Of a stretch of DNA of 41,439 nt, positions 1 to 8,031 are shown one piece after another. Origin of the DNA: Acidobacteriaceae bacterium. Lineage in GTDB: Bacteria; Acidobacteriota; Terriglobia; Terriglobales; Acidobacteriaceae. The position numbers and the translations under genes are program-made. A model generated the notes under the pieces. It made no database searches. It was not told where the DNA came from and saw only the letters and a program-made list of their open reading frames with translations. The stretch is from positions 865-42,303 of the forward strand of contig PLQW01000006.1 in assembly GCA_003160215.1 (NCBI GenBank). Reading direction: 5' to 3'. How positions within the stretch are numbered: position 1 is the first letter of the stretch; each line of letters starts with the position of its first letter.

Positions 1-285
1 TTAGGACTTGGCGTTCAGCGCATCGAGGATCCACACCACCCAAGAGGATATCGCGAGCTACGATCGCCCGCCGAAATGCGGAAACTGTTAAACCGGAAAA
101 TCGCCGAGCAAGGCGGCGAATGTGCAATCTGCCACAAGGAATTTGCCGAATATAGCGACATCGTACCGGACCACAGACACCCGAAAGGAATGGGAGGAGC
201 CTGGCGAGACGACCATCCGGAAAACATCCAAGCCGTGCATTGGTGGTGCAACTCCGAGAAGGGGTCGAACAGGCTTCAGGACTGA
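1..285 (+). CDS. HNH endonuclease, 3' part (5' end outside window)
   Basis: The reading frame is open from the first base of the window, so the gene begins upstream; an internal ATG at 76 is unlikely to be the true start. The visible 94 residues hold a compact HNH (treble-clef) nuclease fold. A CAIC pair is followed by a DHRHPKG segment carrying the catalytic-type His, then an N-x6-H-x2-CN ending that supplies the second half of the zinc or metal site. Proteins of this family nick or cut DNA and are common in phages, introns and mobile elements. It is followed by about 300 bases without a gene. The HNH call is good; substrate and role are unknown. Confidence 0.75.
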   Translation, partial: LGLGVQRIEDPHHPRGYRELRSPAEMRKLLNRKIAEQGGECAICHKEFAEYSDIVPDHRHPKGMGGAWRDDHPENIQAVHWWCNSEKGSNRLQD

Positions 286-584
286 CGGCCGATCAGGTGT
301 GAAGGAGCGTGGCAGAGCGTGAGCGAAAGCGCGCTGAGTGCCAAACGGGGTGAGGTTAGTTTGGCGCGAAACCAGCGCAGTCCGAAACGCCCGTCCGAGC
401 AGCGGCCAAAAGCGGCGTCCACCCGGAAGAGGGCGGAGTGGCAGAACGTTACCAAACCTAGCAGGTTATACCACTAATTGAAAGGAGCGATGGAATCGCC
501 ACAGCGAAAGAGGGACGCAGCGGAGTTCGCAGAATGCGGTGGGGGAGCGGCGGTGTTTTCCTAATCGGCAAACACGGCTGTGCT
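286..584 (+). other. Gene-free stretch with several potential RNA hairpins
   Basis: No credible gene is present between the HNH gene and the convergent gene ending at 585. The plus strand contains several inverted repeats. A two-tier hairpin has outer arms GCGCTG at 331-336 and CAGCGC at 373-378, and inner arms GCCAAAC at 340-346 and GTTTGGC at 359-365. Further short stems are AACCT-agc-AGGTT and GCGAT-gga-ATCGC between about 450 and 500, and a GC-GAAA-GC tetraloop motif lies near 322-330. This could be a structured RNA linked to the HNH gene or an element end. No known RNA family was recognised. Confidence 0.3.
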
Positions 585-2477
585 TCATAATCGGTGCAAA
601 CGCTCCGACTCAGACAGCGTAGCTTGGGATGAGCGTTGGAGGTTGGCTTTTCGCTCCTCCGGTGGAGACTTGATGATGGCGAGCAACTTCTCGCACTTCT
701 GGCGATCGCTCAATAGTTCATCAGCATCGATTTGGGCTATGGCCCCCAGTTGATCATCTGCCAGCGCACGGGCGCGCGGATTTGAGAAGTGGTGGACTAT
801 GCAATCATCAGCTACGTTCATCGCAGTGATGATCTCTTCCTGGGGGACCCGGTAACCCCGGAAGAAATAGGAGTCGGTAATGGCCTCCCTAACGAACTTG
901 GCGATTGCCACGAGCAACGTTCTAGCGTGGGCCCAATTGGAAACATGAGTAGATTCGGGTCCCGAAACAAAGCTGATACTCGCGTAGCTGACGCTTGGAA
1001 GGTAGTCCCCACTTACGGCAGATTGGAGGCGATCCTCAAGGCCCGCCATAATCTTGGACACGGTTTCGGTATCGATTGTTTCGTTCGGATGGAACTCCTG
1101 ATAGAACTGATTGGCGTCTTTTTCGATTGCTTGCCGGCGCCGCTTAGCAAACGTAGACGCGTCCTTGCCGATCAATCCGCGGATGATCGCCTGGGCTTCG
1201 TCTTCAAGTCTTTTCCACTCCTTCTGGAACAGAGGCTTCGCAGCATGCGGCATCCAGTGTAGATTCTCTGCGATTGGAAAACTGAGCCGCTTCAGTAGTG
1301 TCGTTACTCCGTTTCGCCGGTTGTTGAGCTCTTTGTGAGTCTTGTCGTCAAAGATCCGGAGACGGTACTTTGTTTCACGCGAAAATAAACCGACAGACCG
1401 AAGGCTTTCCACCCCGAGCCATTCGGCCTTTATCGGCAGCTCCAAAGGCGGTGTTCTACTACTCTTGTCAATAGTAACGATGTGGCCTTTGCTGAGAATG
1501 CTTGCGAGAGTTGGGGCGAGCGAGTCAGGTGGTTCTATCCCGGCGTCCCGGCACATGCGTTCAACTGCCGCGTTTGTCCTTTCTTGGGTCACCTCTTTGG
1601 CGCCCTCGGCGTTTGTGGGCGGCAGTGGAAGACAACTGCTTCCCAACTCGCGACAAGAATCGAGATATGCCCGCCAAGATTCCGCCGCCTCCAAGCTGCC
1701 GCGAGCTGGCACGAGACGTGGAACCCGTGCTGTAAGAGCGGTCAATGGAACTGCGGACTCTCGCAAAATCATGAAACGATCGAGCCACATCTTGAAGGCA
1801 GCTCCGTCGGCATCAATATGCATCCCGAAGTGTCCTGGGATATCCCCGTAAATCCTAAGCCTGTTGGCATTCTCGAACCAGAAGCGGTACTGGCTGTTGT
1901 CTTTGCTGACGCATGCTACTGTCGTGAACGGCGAGGTTTCGCTGTCCGATGCAATTGGGAGGAGGTTAACCTCGAGTCGTGGACGCAGTTGTTCCGTGAG
2001 TTGCAGCAATTCGGCGAGCGTGTCCTCTTGCGTCGAAGAGGCGGGATAGACGCATGCCAAGATCTGGATGCGCAACTTCGGATTCGGGTTCAGGAACCGC
2101 TCCAGATCCGCTATGACACGGTAATCGACCTGTCCGATTACCGCGAAGAAAACATCAATGTCGTCCGAAAGAAACTCAGGCTGCCCGCTATCGTTCACAA
2201 ACTCCACCCGCCCTCCACGAACGCCAGAAGCTATACACAAACTATCTATTATAGGAGCGTCTATCAAACCGAACCGTGTGATGGCGAGCCTTAGCTTTCC
2301 CGATGCTGTTGGTCGGGCCTCCTTGGCACATTGCCGAATTTGGGCACTATGCCCCGAAGAATGTAGGAGCGTGTGGCACAGCTCCTGCAGCGGCTTGGCG
2401 GGGGCTCTGCTCAGCTTTAGCTTGTTGCTACGGCTTCCGCTACGAATGTCACACCACCTAGCGGTGGTTTCTTGCAA
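585..2477 (-). CDS. Unknown 630-residue protein, third gene of the divergent operon
   Basis: A long minus-strand frame of 630 residues that I cannot assign to a family. Its start overlaps the end of the upstream PD-(D/E)XK-like gene by 61 bases. No in-frame ATG follows for a long way, so the overlapping ATG is kept, although a later non-ATG start is possible. The N-terminal third looks like an alternating alpha/beta domain (hydrophobic strands such as DVFFAVIG and LRIQILACVY). The C-terminal half is charged and mostly helical. No signal peptide or membrane segment is evident. Its position behind a sigma-54 promoter and the nuclease-like gene suggests an effector or accessory factor of the CARF-controlled unit, but no function can be read from the sequence. 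Confidence 0.6.
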   Translation of the reverse strand: MQETTARWCDIRSGSRSNKLKLSRAPAKPLQELCHTLLHSSGHSAQIRQCAKEARPTASGKLRLAITRFGLIDAPIIDSLCIASGVRGGRVEFVNDSGQPEFLSDDIDVFFAVIGQVDYRVIADLERFLNPNPKLRIQILACVYPASSTQEDTLAELLQLTEQLRPRLEVNLLPIASDSETSPFTTVACVSKDNSQYRFWFENANRLRIYGDIPGHFGMHIDADGAAFKMWLDRFMILRESAVPLTALTARVPRLVPARGSLEAAESWRAYLDSCRELGSSCLPLPPTNAEGAKEVTQERTNAAVERMCRDAGIEPPDSLAPTLASILSKGHIVTIDKSSRTPPLELPIKAEWLGVESLRSVGLFSRETKYRLRIFDDKTHKELNNRRNGVTTLLKRLSFPIAENLHWMPHAAKPLFQKEWKRLEDEAQAIIRGLIGKDASTFAKRRRQAIEKDANQFYQEFHPNETIDTETVSKIMAGLEDRLQSAVSGDYLPSVSYASISFVSGPESTHVSNWAHARTLLVAIAKFVREAITDSYFFRGYRVPQEEIITAMNVADDCIVHHFSNPRARALADDQLGAIAQIDADELLSDRQKCEKLLAIIKSPPEERKANLQRSSQATLSESERLHRL

Positions 2478-3745
2478 TTGGCAGTGCGCATTGAATCCTC
2501 AATTGACGAGAGGGCCTCTTTGATTTCCTCTCTCATGTGGTCGGCCTGCTCGTCGATGACGTCAGAGCATGACCCCAGCTCTGTCAGCTTTGTTTTGATT
2601 GTTCTGATCCGTCCAAGCGCTGTACGAATAGCTTTTACCTGCTGTTCGATTGAAGCAGAGTCTACTTCCGGTGCGGCAGCCCGGAGCGTGGCCAGCCTGC
2701 GCTGCACGATCAGGAATCGAACAGCCGTGATGAGATGCTGTTGCGTACAAGCAACCCACAGTCCGCGGTCAGAAATCCCCTCAGCCCATTCACCTATCTC
2801 GCGAAGACTCAGGCCATCCTGCGTGCGTGACAAATAGATTCCGGCATTGGCACCACGTTCAGCTAGCTTCGAAGCCATGTCAGCTGAAATGGCCTTGCGA
2901 CCCATTGCGCGTGACCCACGATCGCGGACCTCGACAACAATCGACATCGGATCAGCAATCAGGCCATCACCGCGGACGGTAATGACGACATCGCCTGGTT
3001 GGTTGTCGACGCCTACGTGGTGGACCTCGGCTCCGGCGGCACGAGCCCATGCCTGCAGGATCCCGGTGACTTCCTCCTCGTACGGAGTACCCTTCAGTGT
3101 CGTCTGCTCAAGGGCTTCCGCGGCGGCTTCCTGCCCACGGACCTCCTTTGTTAACTTGTCCACTTCAGTTGCGAGCGGGTTGACTGCTTCCGCGACCACC
3201 TCCTTGACCGCCTTCGCAAGCACTCCATCTTTACAGGTAACAGTTTTGACTGCCTGCTCTAGGAGGCTCTGAACAGAATCATTCCGCTTCGGATCAAGGA
3301 CGTCTCGCAGCGTCTTGAGAGCCTTACCCAGCGTAGTAGTCTCCTTATCGGGATCGATTTCTTGAGTGAGAAGGGTCCGGACTTCCTTCACCTTGTCGGT
3401 CGTCAGTTTCGTTGCCGCATCGATCATCTCTCTGAGCGGTGCGAGAACCTGGCCGTTGTTTGTACCAATCTTTTCGACGAGCGCCCTCTGCGTGTCATCG
3501 GGGATTTTCTTGACTGTCGTCTCCACATGGTTGAGGAGCAAATCAATCTGGCGCCGAACGAATTCGGTGTCCTGGCTCATCCGAGCTCGCTCAAGACAGA
3601 ACACACCGACCTCCATAGCCTGAATTAGCGTCGTCTCGACATCTGCTTCGTCGAGGGTGCGGAGAAAATCGGCAATGTCCTTTCGCGGCACCTCCAGATC
3701 AGTGATTCTCAGACCCTGTTCGAAAATGACAACGCTTTTGCTCAT
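2417..3745 (-). CDS. PD-(D/E)XK nuclease-like protein with long helical N-terminus
   Basis: This 442-residue protein has a long helical, charged N-terminal part (about 1-215, probably coiled coil) followed by a domain that looks like a restriction-endonuclease fold. The pattern is a helix with E223-E225, then GD at 251-252 in a strand, then a VVEVRDR strand with E272 and R274. The usual ExK is ExR here, so catalytic activity is uncertain. A helical C-terminus follows from about 350. The ATG at 3745 has a strong ribosome binding site (GGAGAGG) and lies 25 bases after the zinc-ribbon gene. It is the second gene of the minus-strand operon diverging from the CARF regulator, and a nucleic-acid-directed effector role is inferred from that. 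Confidence 0.6.
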   Translation of the reverse strand: MSKSVVIFEQGLRITDLEVPRKDIADFLRTLDEADVETTLIQAMEVGVFCLERARMSQDTEFVRRQIDLLLNHVETTVKKIPDDTQRALVEKIGTNNGQVLAPLREMIDAATKLTTDKVKEVRTLLTQEIDPDKETTTLGKALKTLRDVLDPKRNDSVQSLLEQAVKTVTCKDGVLAKAVKEVVAEAVNPLATEVDKLTKEVRGQEAAAEALEQTTLKGTPYEEEVTGILQAWARAAGAEVHHVGVDNQPGDVVITVRGDGLIADPMSIVVEVRDRGSRAMGRKAISADMASKLAERGANAGIYLSRTQDGLSLREIGEWAEGISDRGLWVACTQQHLITAVRFLIVQRRLATLRAAAPEVDSASIEQQVKAIRTALGRIRTIKTKLTELGSCSDVIDEQADHMREEIKEALSSIEDSMRTANCKKPPLGGVTFVAEAVATS

Positions 3746-3770
3746 AGTTTCCTCTCCAAGAATGCCTCTC

Positions 3771-4097
3771 CTAACAGGGGAGGCGATTCTGCGGGACCAA
3801 ACGCCCGGTTACAAATGCCAACTTAAGTCGCAGCTCTTCAACCTCGGCTTGGAGCTCCAGGATGCGGTTGGCGGTTTGTCCGCAATCTGTACCACAAGTG
3901 ACGCAAGAAACAGAGGCCCAGACGACTTCCTTAATTCGCCCAACAATGCGATGGCCGACAGGGGATCCATTTTCCAAAATCTGTTCGACGGGCTTGCGGA
4001 CCACTCCGTGAAGCATTAGCTTCACGCTGCCACAGCGTGGGCATTGCTCCGGAACCGGCGGCAGGGCGTTTGCTTTCCGACTGTCGTTGTGTGGCAT
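3771..4097 (-). CDS. Small zinc-ribbon protein with C-terminal coiled coil
   Basis: A 108-residue protein with two CxxC knuckles (C19-C22 in CPRC, C65-C68 in CVTC) that would form a zinc ribbon. A heptad-like Leu/Glu-rich segment at about 78-98 suggests dimerisation. The putative start at 4097 lies only about 3 bases after the transcription start predicted from the sigma-54 promoter at 4111-4126, so the message would be leaderless unless a later start is used. It is the first gene of the divergent operon, ahead of the PD-(D/E)XK-like protein. A nucleic-acid- or partner-binding adaptor is plausible, but no specific family was recognised and the short length leaves some doubt that it is coding. 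Confidence 0.5.
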   Translation of the reverse strand: MPHNDSRKANALPPVPEQCPRCGSVKLMLHGVVRKPVEQILENGSPVGHRIVGRIKEVVWASVSCVTCGTDCGQTANRILELQAEVEELRLKLAFVTGRLVPQNRLPC

Positions 4098-4110
4098 ATA
4101 CCGTCTTCAG

Positions 4111-4126
4111 AGCAACTCGCGTGCCA
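4111..4126 (-). promoter_or_regulatory. Sigma-54 (-24/-12) promoter of the divergent operon
   Basis: On the minus strand the sequence reads TGGCACG-CGAG-TTGCT. This is a perfect match to the sigma-54 consensus TGGCACG-N4-TTGCW, with GG and GC at the required spacing. The predicted transcription start is near 4100, in front of the zinc-ribbon gene (4097) and its downstream genes. The neighbouring CARF-AAA+ protein is of the class that activates such promoters, so it is the natural candidate activator. Confidence 0.8.
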
Positions 4127-4180
4127 CTTGGGAAGCGGTCGTAATTCAAGATCTCAGGAATGTTGCCGGCATAAAACGAT

Positions 4181-4208
4181 TTGTATTCTGGACAAGAAGT
4201 CTTATACT
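4181..4208 (+). promoter_or_regulatory. Candidate sigma-70 promoter of the CARF regulator
   Basis: TTGTAT at 4181-4186 and TATACT at 4203-4208 are separated by 16 bases and resemble -35 and -10 boxes. Transcription would start near 4215, about 5 bases before the ATG at 4221, giving an almost leaderless message. This would give the regulator basal expression independent of sigma-54. The call rests on consensus resemblance only. Confidence 0.4.
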
Positions 4209-4220
4209 CAGGCTAAAGCT

Positions 4221-5741
4221 ATGTCTAGGATACTTGTCAGTTGGATCGGCAACACGGATCTCCGGGCACCTCACGATGAAGAAGTTGTGGGTGTTGGTCC
4301 AATTGCTCAGGCATGCTCCGCGCGGGAATTCGACCGGATCGTTCTGTTGTCAGACTATCCTGAACAAAAGATCTCCGAATACCGGAAGTGGCTGAAAAAA
4401 CGACTGACTTGCCCACTGGAGATCCATTTAAAGACGCTGTCCGGGCCGACAAATTTTGGGGAGATCTATGAAGCGGCCAGGAGTGTGGTTGACGGCCAAC
4501 TGAAGGCGGGAACAAAAAATCCTGACCTCGTGTTCCACCTTAGCCCAGGCACCCCTGCTATGGCTTCGGTCTGGATAATTCTTGGTAAAACCAGGTTTCC
4601 CGCGGAATTGATCGAGTCTTCCCAGAAGTACGGGGTCATAACCGCCTCTGTTCCCTTTGATATCGCGGCTGACTTCATTCCGGACTTGCTCAGTAGTTCC
4701 GATCAAAAGCTGAAACAGTTGAGCGCAGCGGAACCCCCGGAGATCCCTGAATTTGCGGACATTATCCATCGCAGCAGAGTAATGGCCAGGGCAATTACGA
4801 AGGCGCGGTACGTCGCTCCTCGCTCCGTCCCGGTACTGCTGGAAGGAGAATCCGGTACGGGTAAGGAGATGTTTGCGCGTTCCATCCACACGGCAGGCAC
4901 CCGGCGCGAAAGGCCGTTTGTCGCTGTGAACTGTGGGGCAATTCCTGCAGAACTTGTAGAGTCGGAACTGTTTGGACACGAAAGGGGTGCCTTTACCGGT
5001 GCCACCGAGTCGCGGCCTGGGTACTTCGAGAATGCCGATGGCGGCACTTTATTCTTGGACGAGGTTGGTGAGCTGCCCCTGGCTGCGCAAGTAAAGTTCT
5101 TGCGGGTCTTACAGGAAGGAGAAGTGAGAAGGGTTGGTGGCAAGCAAGCCAAGAAAGTCAATGTTAGGGTTATTGCTGCCACTAACCGAGATCTCATTGG
5201 GGCGATTGCGATCGGACAGTTTAGAGCTGATCTCTTTTATAGACTTGCTGTTGCAGTAATCAAACTTCCTCCGCTGCGCGAGCGCGAGGGAGACATCAGC
5301 CTGCTGATCGATCGACTGCTAGAAAAGGTAAATGCCGAGAGTGCTACCGAGCCAGGGTACAAAGATAAACTCCTTTCTGGTTCCGCAAGAAAGCTTCTGC
5401 TGCGACATCAATGGCCTGGAAATGTTCGAGAGTTGTTCAATACTCTTTGCCGGGCGGCGATATGGTGCCAATCAGAGGAGATTCAAGCAGAAGACGTCAA
5501 AGAGGCCCTCTTGCCTGAACCACCAAAGCGGGGCGGCGGGATCTTCGACAGGCAATTGGGGGATGGTCTCAATTTGCCGGAGATCTTGGAGGTGACTGCC
5601 CGCCACTATCTGGAGCGGGCCCTTGAAGAATCCCAGGGAAACAAGACCGTGGCTGCGAGACTGGTTGGCCTGCCGAGTTACCAAACCTTTACGAACTGGT
5701 TGGAGCGATACAAGGTCCGAAGTGGCAAGTCGCGTGCTTGA
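4221..5741 (+). CDS. RtcR-like CARF-domain sigma-54-dependent transcription activator
   Basis: A 506-residue regulator. Residues 1 to about 180 form a CARF-type Rossmann sensor: an N-terminal strand ending in WIGNTDLR and a second ligand-loop region in [10 protein letters not shown], as in RtcR. The central AAA+ domain has Walker A GESGTGKE (209-216), the GAFTGA loop that contacts sigma-54 (256-261) and Walker B LFLDE (D280, E281). A Fis-type HTH lies near 474-497. The frame is open further upstream to 4044, but the ATG at 4221 fits the CARF start and the promoter. Known RtcR binds RNA ends with 2',3'-cyclic phosphate, and other CARF domains bind cyclic oligoadenylates; the ligand here is unknown. 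Sigma-54 promoters on both sides (4111-4126 and 5723-5738) suggest it activates both operons. Confidence 0.9.
   Translation: MSRILVSWIGNTDLRAPHDEEVVGVGPIAQACSAREFDRIVLLSDYPEQKISEYRKWLKKRLTCPLEIHLKTLSGPTNFGEIYEAARSVVDGQLKAGTKNPDLVFHLSPGTPAMASVWIILGKTRFPAELIESSQKYGVITASVPFDIAADFIPDLLSSSDQKLKQLSAAEPPEIPEFADIIHRSRVMARAITKARYVAPRSVPVLLEGESGTGKEMFARSIHTAGTRRERPFVAVNCGAIPAELVESELFGHERGAFTGATESRPGYFENADGGTLFLDEVGELPLAAQVKFLRVLQEGEVRRVGGKQAKKVNVRVIAATNRDLIGAIAIGQFRADLFYRLAVAVIKLPPLREREGDISLLIDRLLEKVNAESATEPGYKDKLLSGSARKLLLRHQWPGNVRELFNTLCRAAIWCQSEEIQAEDVKEALLPEPPKRGGGIFDRQLGDGLNLPEILEVTARHYLERALEESQGNKTVAARLVGLPSYQTFTNWLERYKVRSGKSRA
5723..5738 (+). promoter_or_regulatory. Sigma-54-like promoter of the main operon
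   Basis: TGGCAAG-TCGC-GTGCT keeps the invariant GG and GC at correct spacing and differs from the consensus at two positions. It overlaps the last codons of the CARF regulator. The predicted start near 5749 leaves about 27 bases of leader before the histidine kinase ATG at 5776, with AGGATGG as a distant ribosome binding site. Confidence 0.6.
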
Positions 5742-5775
5742 TTAAAAATGCGAAGCAGGATGGACATGTGCAGAC

Positions 5776-8028
5776 ATGAATTCTGACCCTATTCTCGGCG
5801 ACGAATTTGCCCACGGGTCCGCGCAAGTGGTGGCGCGAGGTGCGACTGTCGTCGCCTCCTCCCCCCTCGCTGGGAAAGTGTCGGTGGGCAGCTGGACCAG
5901 ATGGATACAACCCTCCCTGCTTCCAAGTTCGTGGCTGCCGGAGTTTTTCTCGCCCTTTTACGATGCTTTGGAAAGCGCTCTTGCAGCAGAGACAAACTCA
6001 TGGGTGCCACTGCGTGAGCTCGTATTGATGCAGACCAACCTCGTCAGCTTTCAATCCGGTGAAGCACTGGACTGGGTTGCTTCCATCCAGGCGAACGACA
6101 TTCTGGTACGGCGAGTTGCTGTGGAAGAGAAGCAAACGCCACCAGAGGCGCTCGTATCCCTTCCTGAATGTGCGTTGCTGTTCTACTTCGATGACCTAGC
6201 TGGTCTCCGAGTCGATCTGTGGGACCGGCAGCTATACGGCGGAGCTGGTGCGTCGACCGCTGGCCTTTCTCAGCTCCTCGAAAGGCCCGGCGTAGACCTG
6301 GCATGGGTAGCAAGTCAACTCCAATCTGATCTTCGGGTCCGGGCTCAGCTTCGCCGTGCTGAAATCAGCAGCGGCGACGTGACGCCTTCACCATCTGCGA
6401 TTCTGGATCTTCGCCTCCAGGTTCCAGTACCAGGGGTGATGAAAGCATCTGGGATGCGGTTCCGCGCGACGACGCTTGCACAGCGTCTGATACGAGAGGC
6501 ACAGTTGCATGCACCAGAGCTCGACGTTTGGCCGCGAGACTTCCTCTTGACTGGGGCAACTCTCGAAGAACGCCTTGACCAATTCGAAGAGTACCTATCG
6601 GACGAGCCGGCGTTACGGGATCGTCCGATATTTGTTTTAAGTGGTCATGCAAGCAGCAGTCAGTTATTCCTGAGAACCCTCCGTGGGCCGGCGAAGACAT
6701 GGACGTACTCGCCCGAGAGCGAGGAACCAGGTTTATTGAAATGGCATGCTTGGCTGGAGTCCGCGTCTGACGATTGGCACATTTTCAATAGCCTTGCTGG
6801 AGACAGGGACCTGCCCGACAATCTCGCGAAGGCGATGAGTTGCCTCATTGACATCGGCCTGGATTTACCACCGTTTCGGTTTTGGCGCCAGATTTATCAA
6901 GAGATCATGAGCCTGCCAGAAGGGATCTCCCCTGCAGATTGGGAATATGCCATCAGTGCTCTCCTGCGCGTACAAGAGCGGATCGCGCCGGGAGACTTCA
7001 GTATTGAGCTGGGCACTCGGGCCACATCCAAGACGATTTACAAGGTCAGGTTGGCATACGCTCCGTTTGTAGCCATCAAAGCACTTCTCGAAGATGGGAG
7101 CATTCGAATTTACCTGCTGTCCGGTCCGGATCAAACAGAGGCACCTCTTGCCTCTCGCATCCTGCTTGAGCAGGTTGCTCGCAATCTAGCAGCTATTCTG
7201 GGTCGCTCAGTCCAATTCAGCGCCGAAGTTGCGCGACGGGAATCCCTTCGGAGGATCAGAGAGATCAAGCACACGCTTGCAAGGGTACTTACGAACACAA
7301 CCCAGGGGTTAGAGGACTTGCGCCGTTTTGCTTTCCGAAACCCGGATGTGGCAGGAGCTCTGGTCCCTGACGACCGGACTGCTGAACAGCGTGCACAGGC
7401 CCGAGGGGCTAGTATTGATGAGTACCGGATGGTTGCACATCTATCGCGGATTGAGGAGTCGCTGACCCCGCTGAGATCGCTGGCGCAACAATTGAATCGC
7501 CTTAGCCTCATCCACAAGATGAACGCACTGTTTCCGGAGCGTATCCGAATCGAAGATATCGTTAAGCACGGACTGGAACGATTCTGCGTAGGCTATCCTG
7601 ACGTCGATATCCGGTGCGACTCAGATGTTAGCGCCTTAAATGCTGAGGTCGCAGGAGATAGCACTCTGCTTGCGGAAGCGTTCGATGAGGTGCTCTCAAA
7701 CGCGGGACGCGAGTTGAAGCAACAATCTCGTTCACGGCCGTCGATCCTCGCGTCCATAAATGTCTTGAATGAGACCGTAGGAATTGCAATACGGGATAAC
7801 GGTCTACCCCAACAGTCGCGGTTAATCGAGAACCCATTCGAGGAAGGTACGTCTGCATACCATCAAAGTGGCGGTGGCAGTGGTTTCGGGTTGGCTATTG
7901 TGAAGGCAATCTTTGTGAAGCACGGTGGTGATTGTTCTCTTGAACCGAACGTCGACCAATGCACTGGTAGCAGGGTGGAAGGAGTCACATTTCTAGCGAC
8001 GCTTCCTCTGGCTGGAAAGGCTCGATAA
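5776..8028 (+). CDS. Histidine kinase-like ATPase (GHKL C-terminus)
   Basis: A 750-residue protein whose C-terminal 200 residues form a histidine-kinase catalytic domain. The N box is FDEVLSN (636-642), the G1 box has DNG, an F box reads NPFEEG, and the G2 box GGGSGFGLAIV starts at about 699. A dimerisation helix before it carries H499 in IKHTL, the likely phospho-acceptor, although the box is not canonical. The first 480 residues are an unrecognised soluble region with no membrane segments, so the signal is probably intracellular. The receiver gene follows after 3 bases, making a two-component pair. It is the first gene of the main operon, so the pair may gate the defence machinery downstream. 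Confidence 0.8.
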   Translation: MNSDPILGDEFAHGSAQVVARGATVVASSPLAGKVSVGSWTRWIQPSLLPSSWLPEFFSPFYDALESALAAETNSWVPLRELVLMQTNLVSFQSGEALDWVASIQANDILVRRVAVEEKQTPPEALVSLPECALLFYFDDLAGLRVDLWDRQLYGGAGASTAGLSQLLERPGVDLAWVASQLQSDLRVRAQLRRAEISSGDVTPSPSAILDLRLQVPVPGVMKASGMRFRATTLAQRLIREAQLHAPELDVWPRDFLLTGATLEERLDQFEEYLSDEPALRDRPIFVLSGHASSSQLFLRTLRGPAKTWTYSPESEEPGLLKWHAWLESASDDWHIFNSLAGDRDLPDNLAKAMSCLIDIGLDLPPFRFWRQIYQEIMSLPEGISPADWEYAISALLRVQERIAPGDFSIELGTRATSKTIYKVRLAYAPFVAIKALLEDGSIRIYLLSGPDQTEAPLASRILLEQVARNLAAILGRSVQFSAEVARRESLRRIREIKHTLARVLTNTTQGLEDLRRFAFRNPDVAGALVPDDRTAEQRAQARGASIDEYRMVAHLSRIEESLTPLRSLAQQLNRLSLIHKMNALFPERIRIEDIVKHGLERFCVGYPDVDIRCDSDVSALNAEVAGDSTLLAEAFDEVLSNAGRELKQQSRSRPSILASINVLNETVGIAIRDNGLPQQSRLIENPFEEGTSAYHQSGGGSGFGLAIVKAIFVKHGGDCSLEPNVDQCTGSRVEGVTFLATLPLAGKAR

Positions 8029-8031
8029 ATC

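Noticed and set aside
286-584. HEARO/omega RNA of an IscB-type element
   Set aside because: Such RNAs lie 5' of a RuvC-HNH gene, while here the hairpins follow a small HNH gene and no RuvC motif is visible.
1482-2294. Long plus-strand frame opposite the 630-residue gene
   Set aside because: Its composition is rich in Arg, Cys and Trp, as expected of an antisense shadow, and it recalls no known protein. The minus-strand frame is longer and in operon context.
4044-4220. N-terminal extension of the CARF regulator frame by 59 residues
   Set aside because: The extension crosses the sigma-54 promoter and is unlike CARF proteins; ATG 4221 fits the family start and the local promoter.
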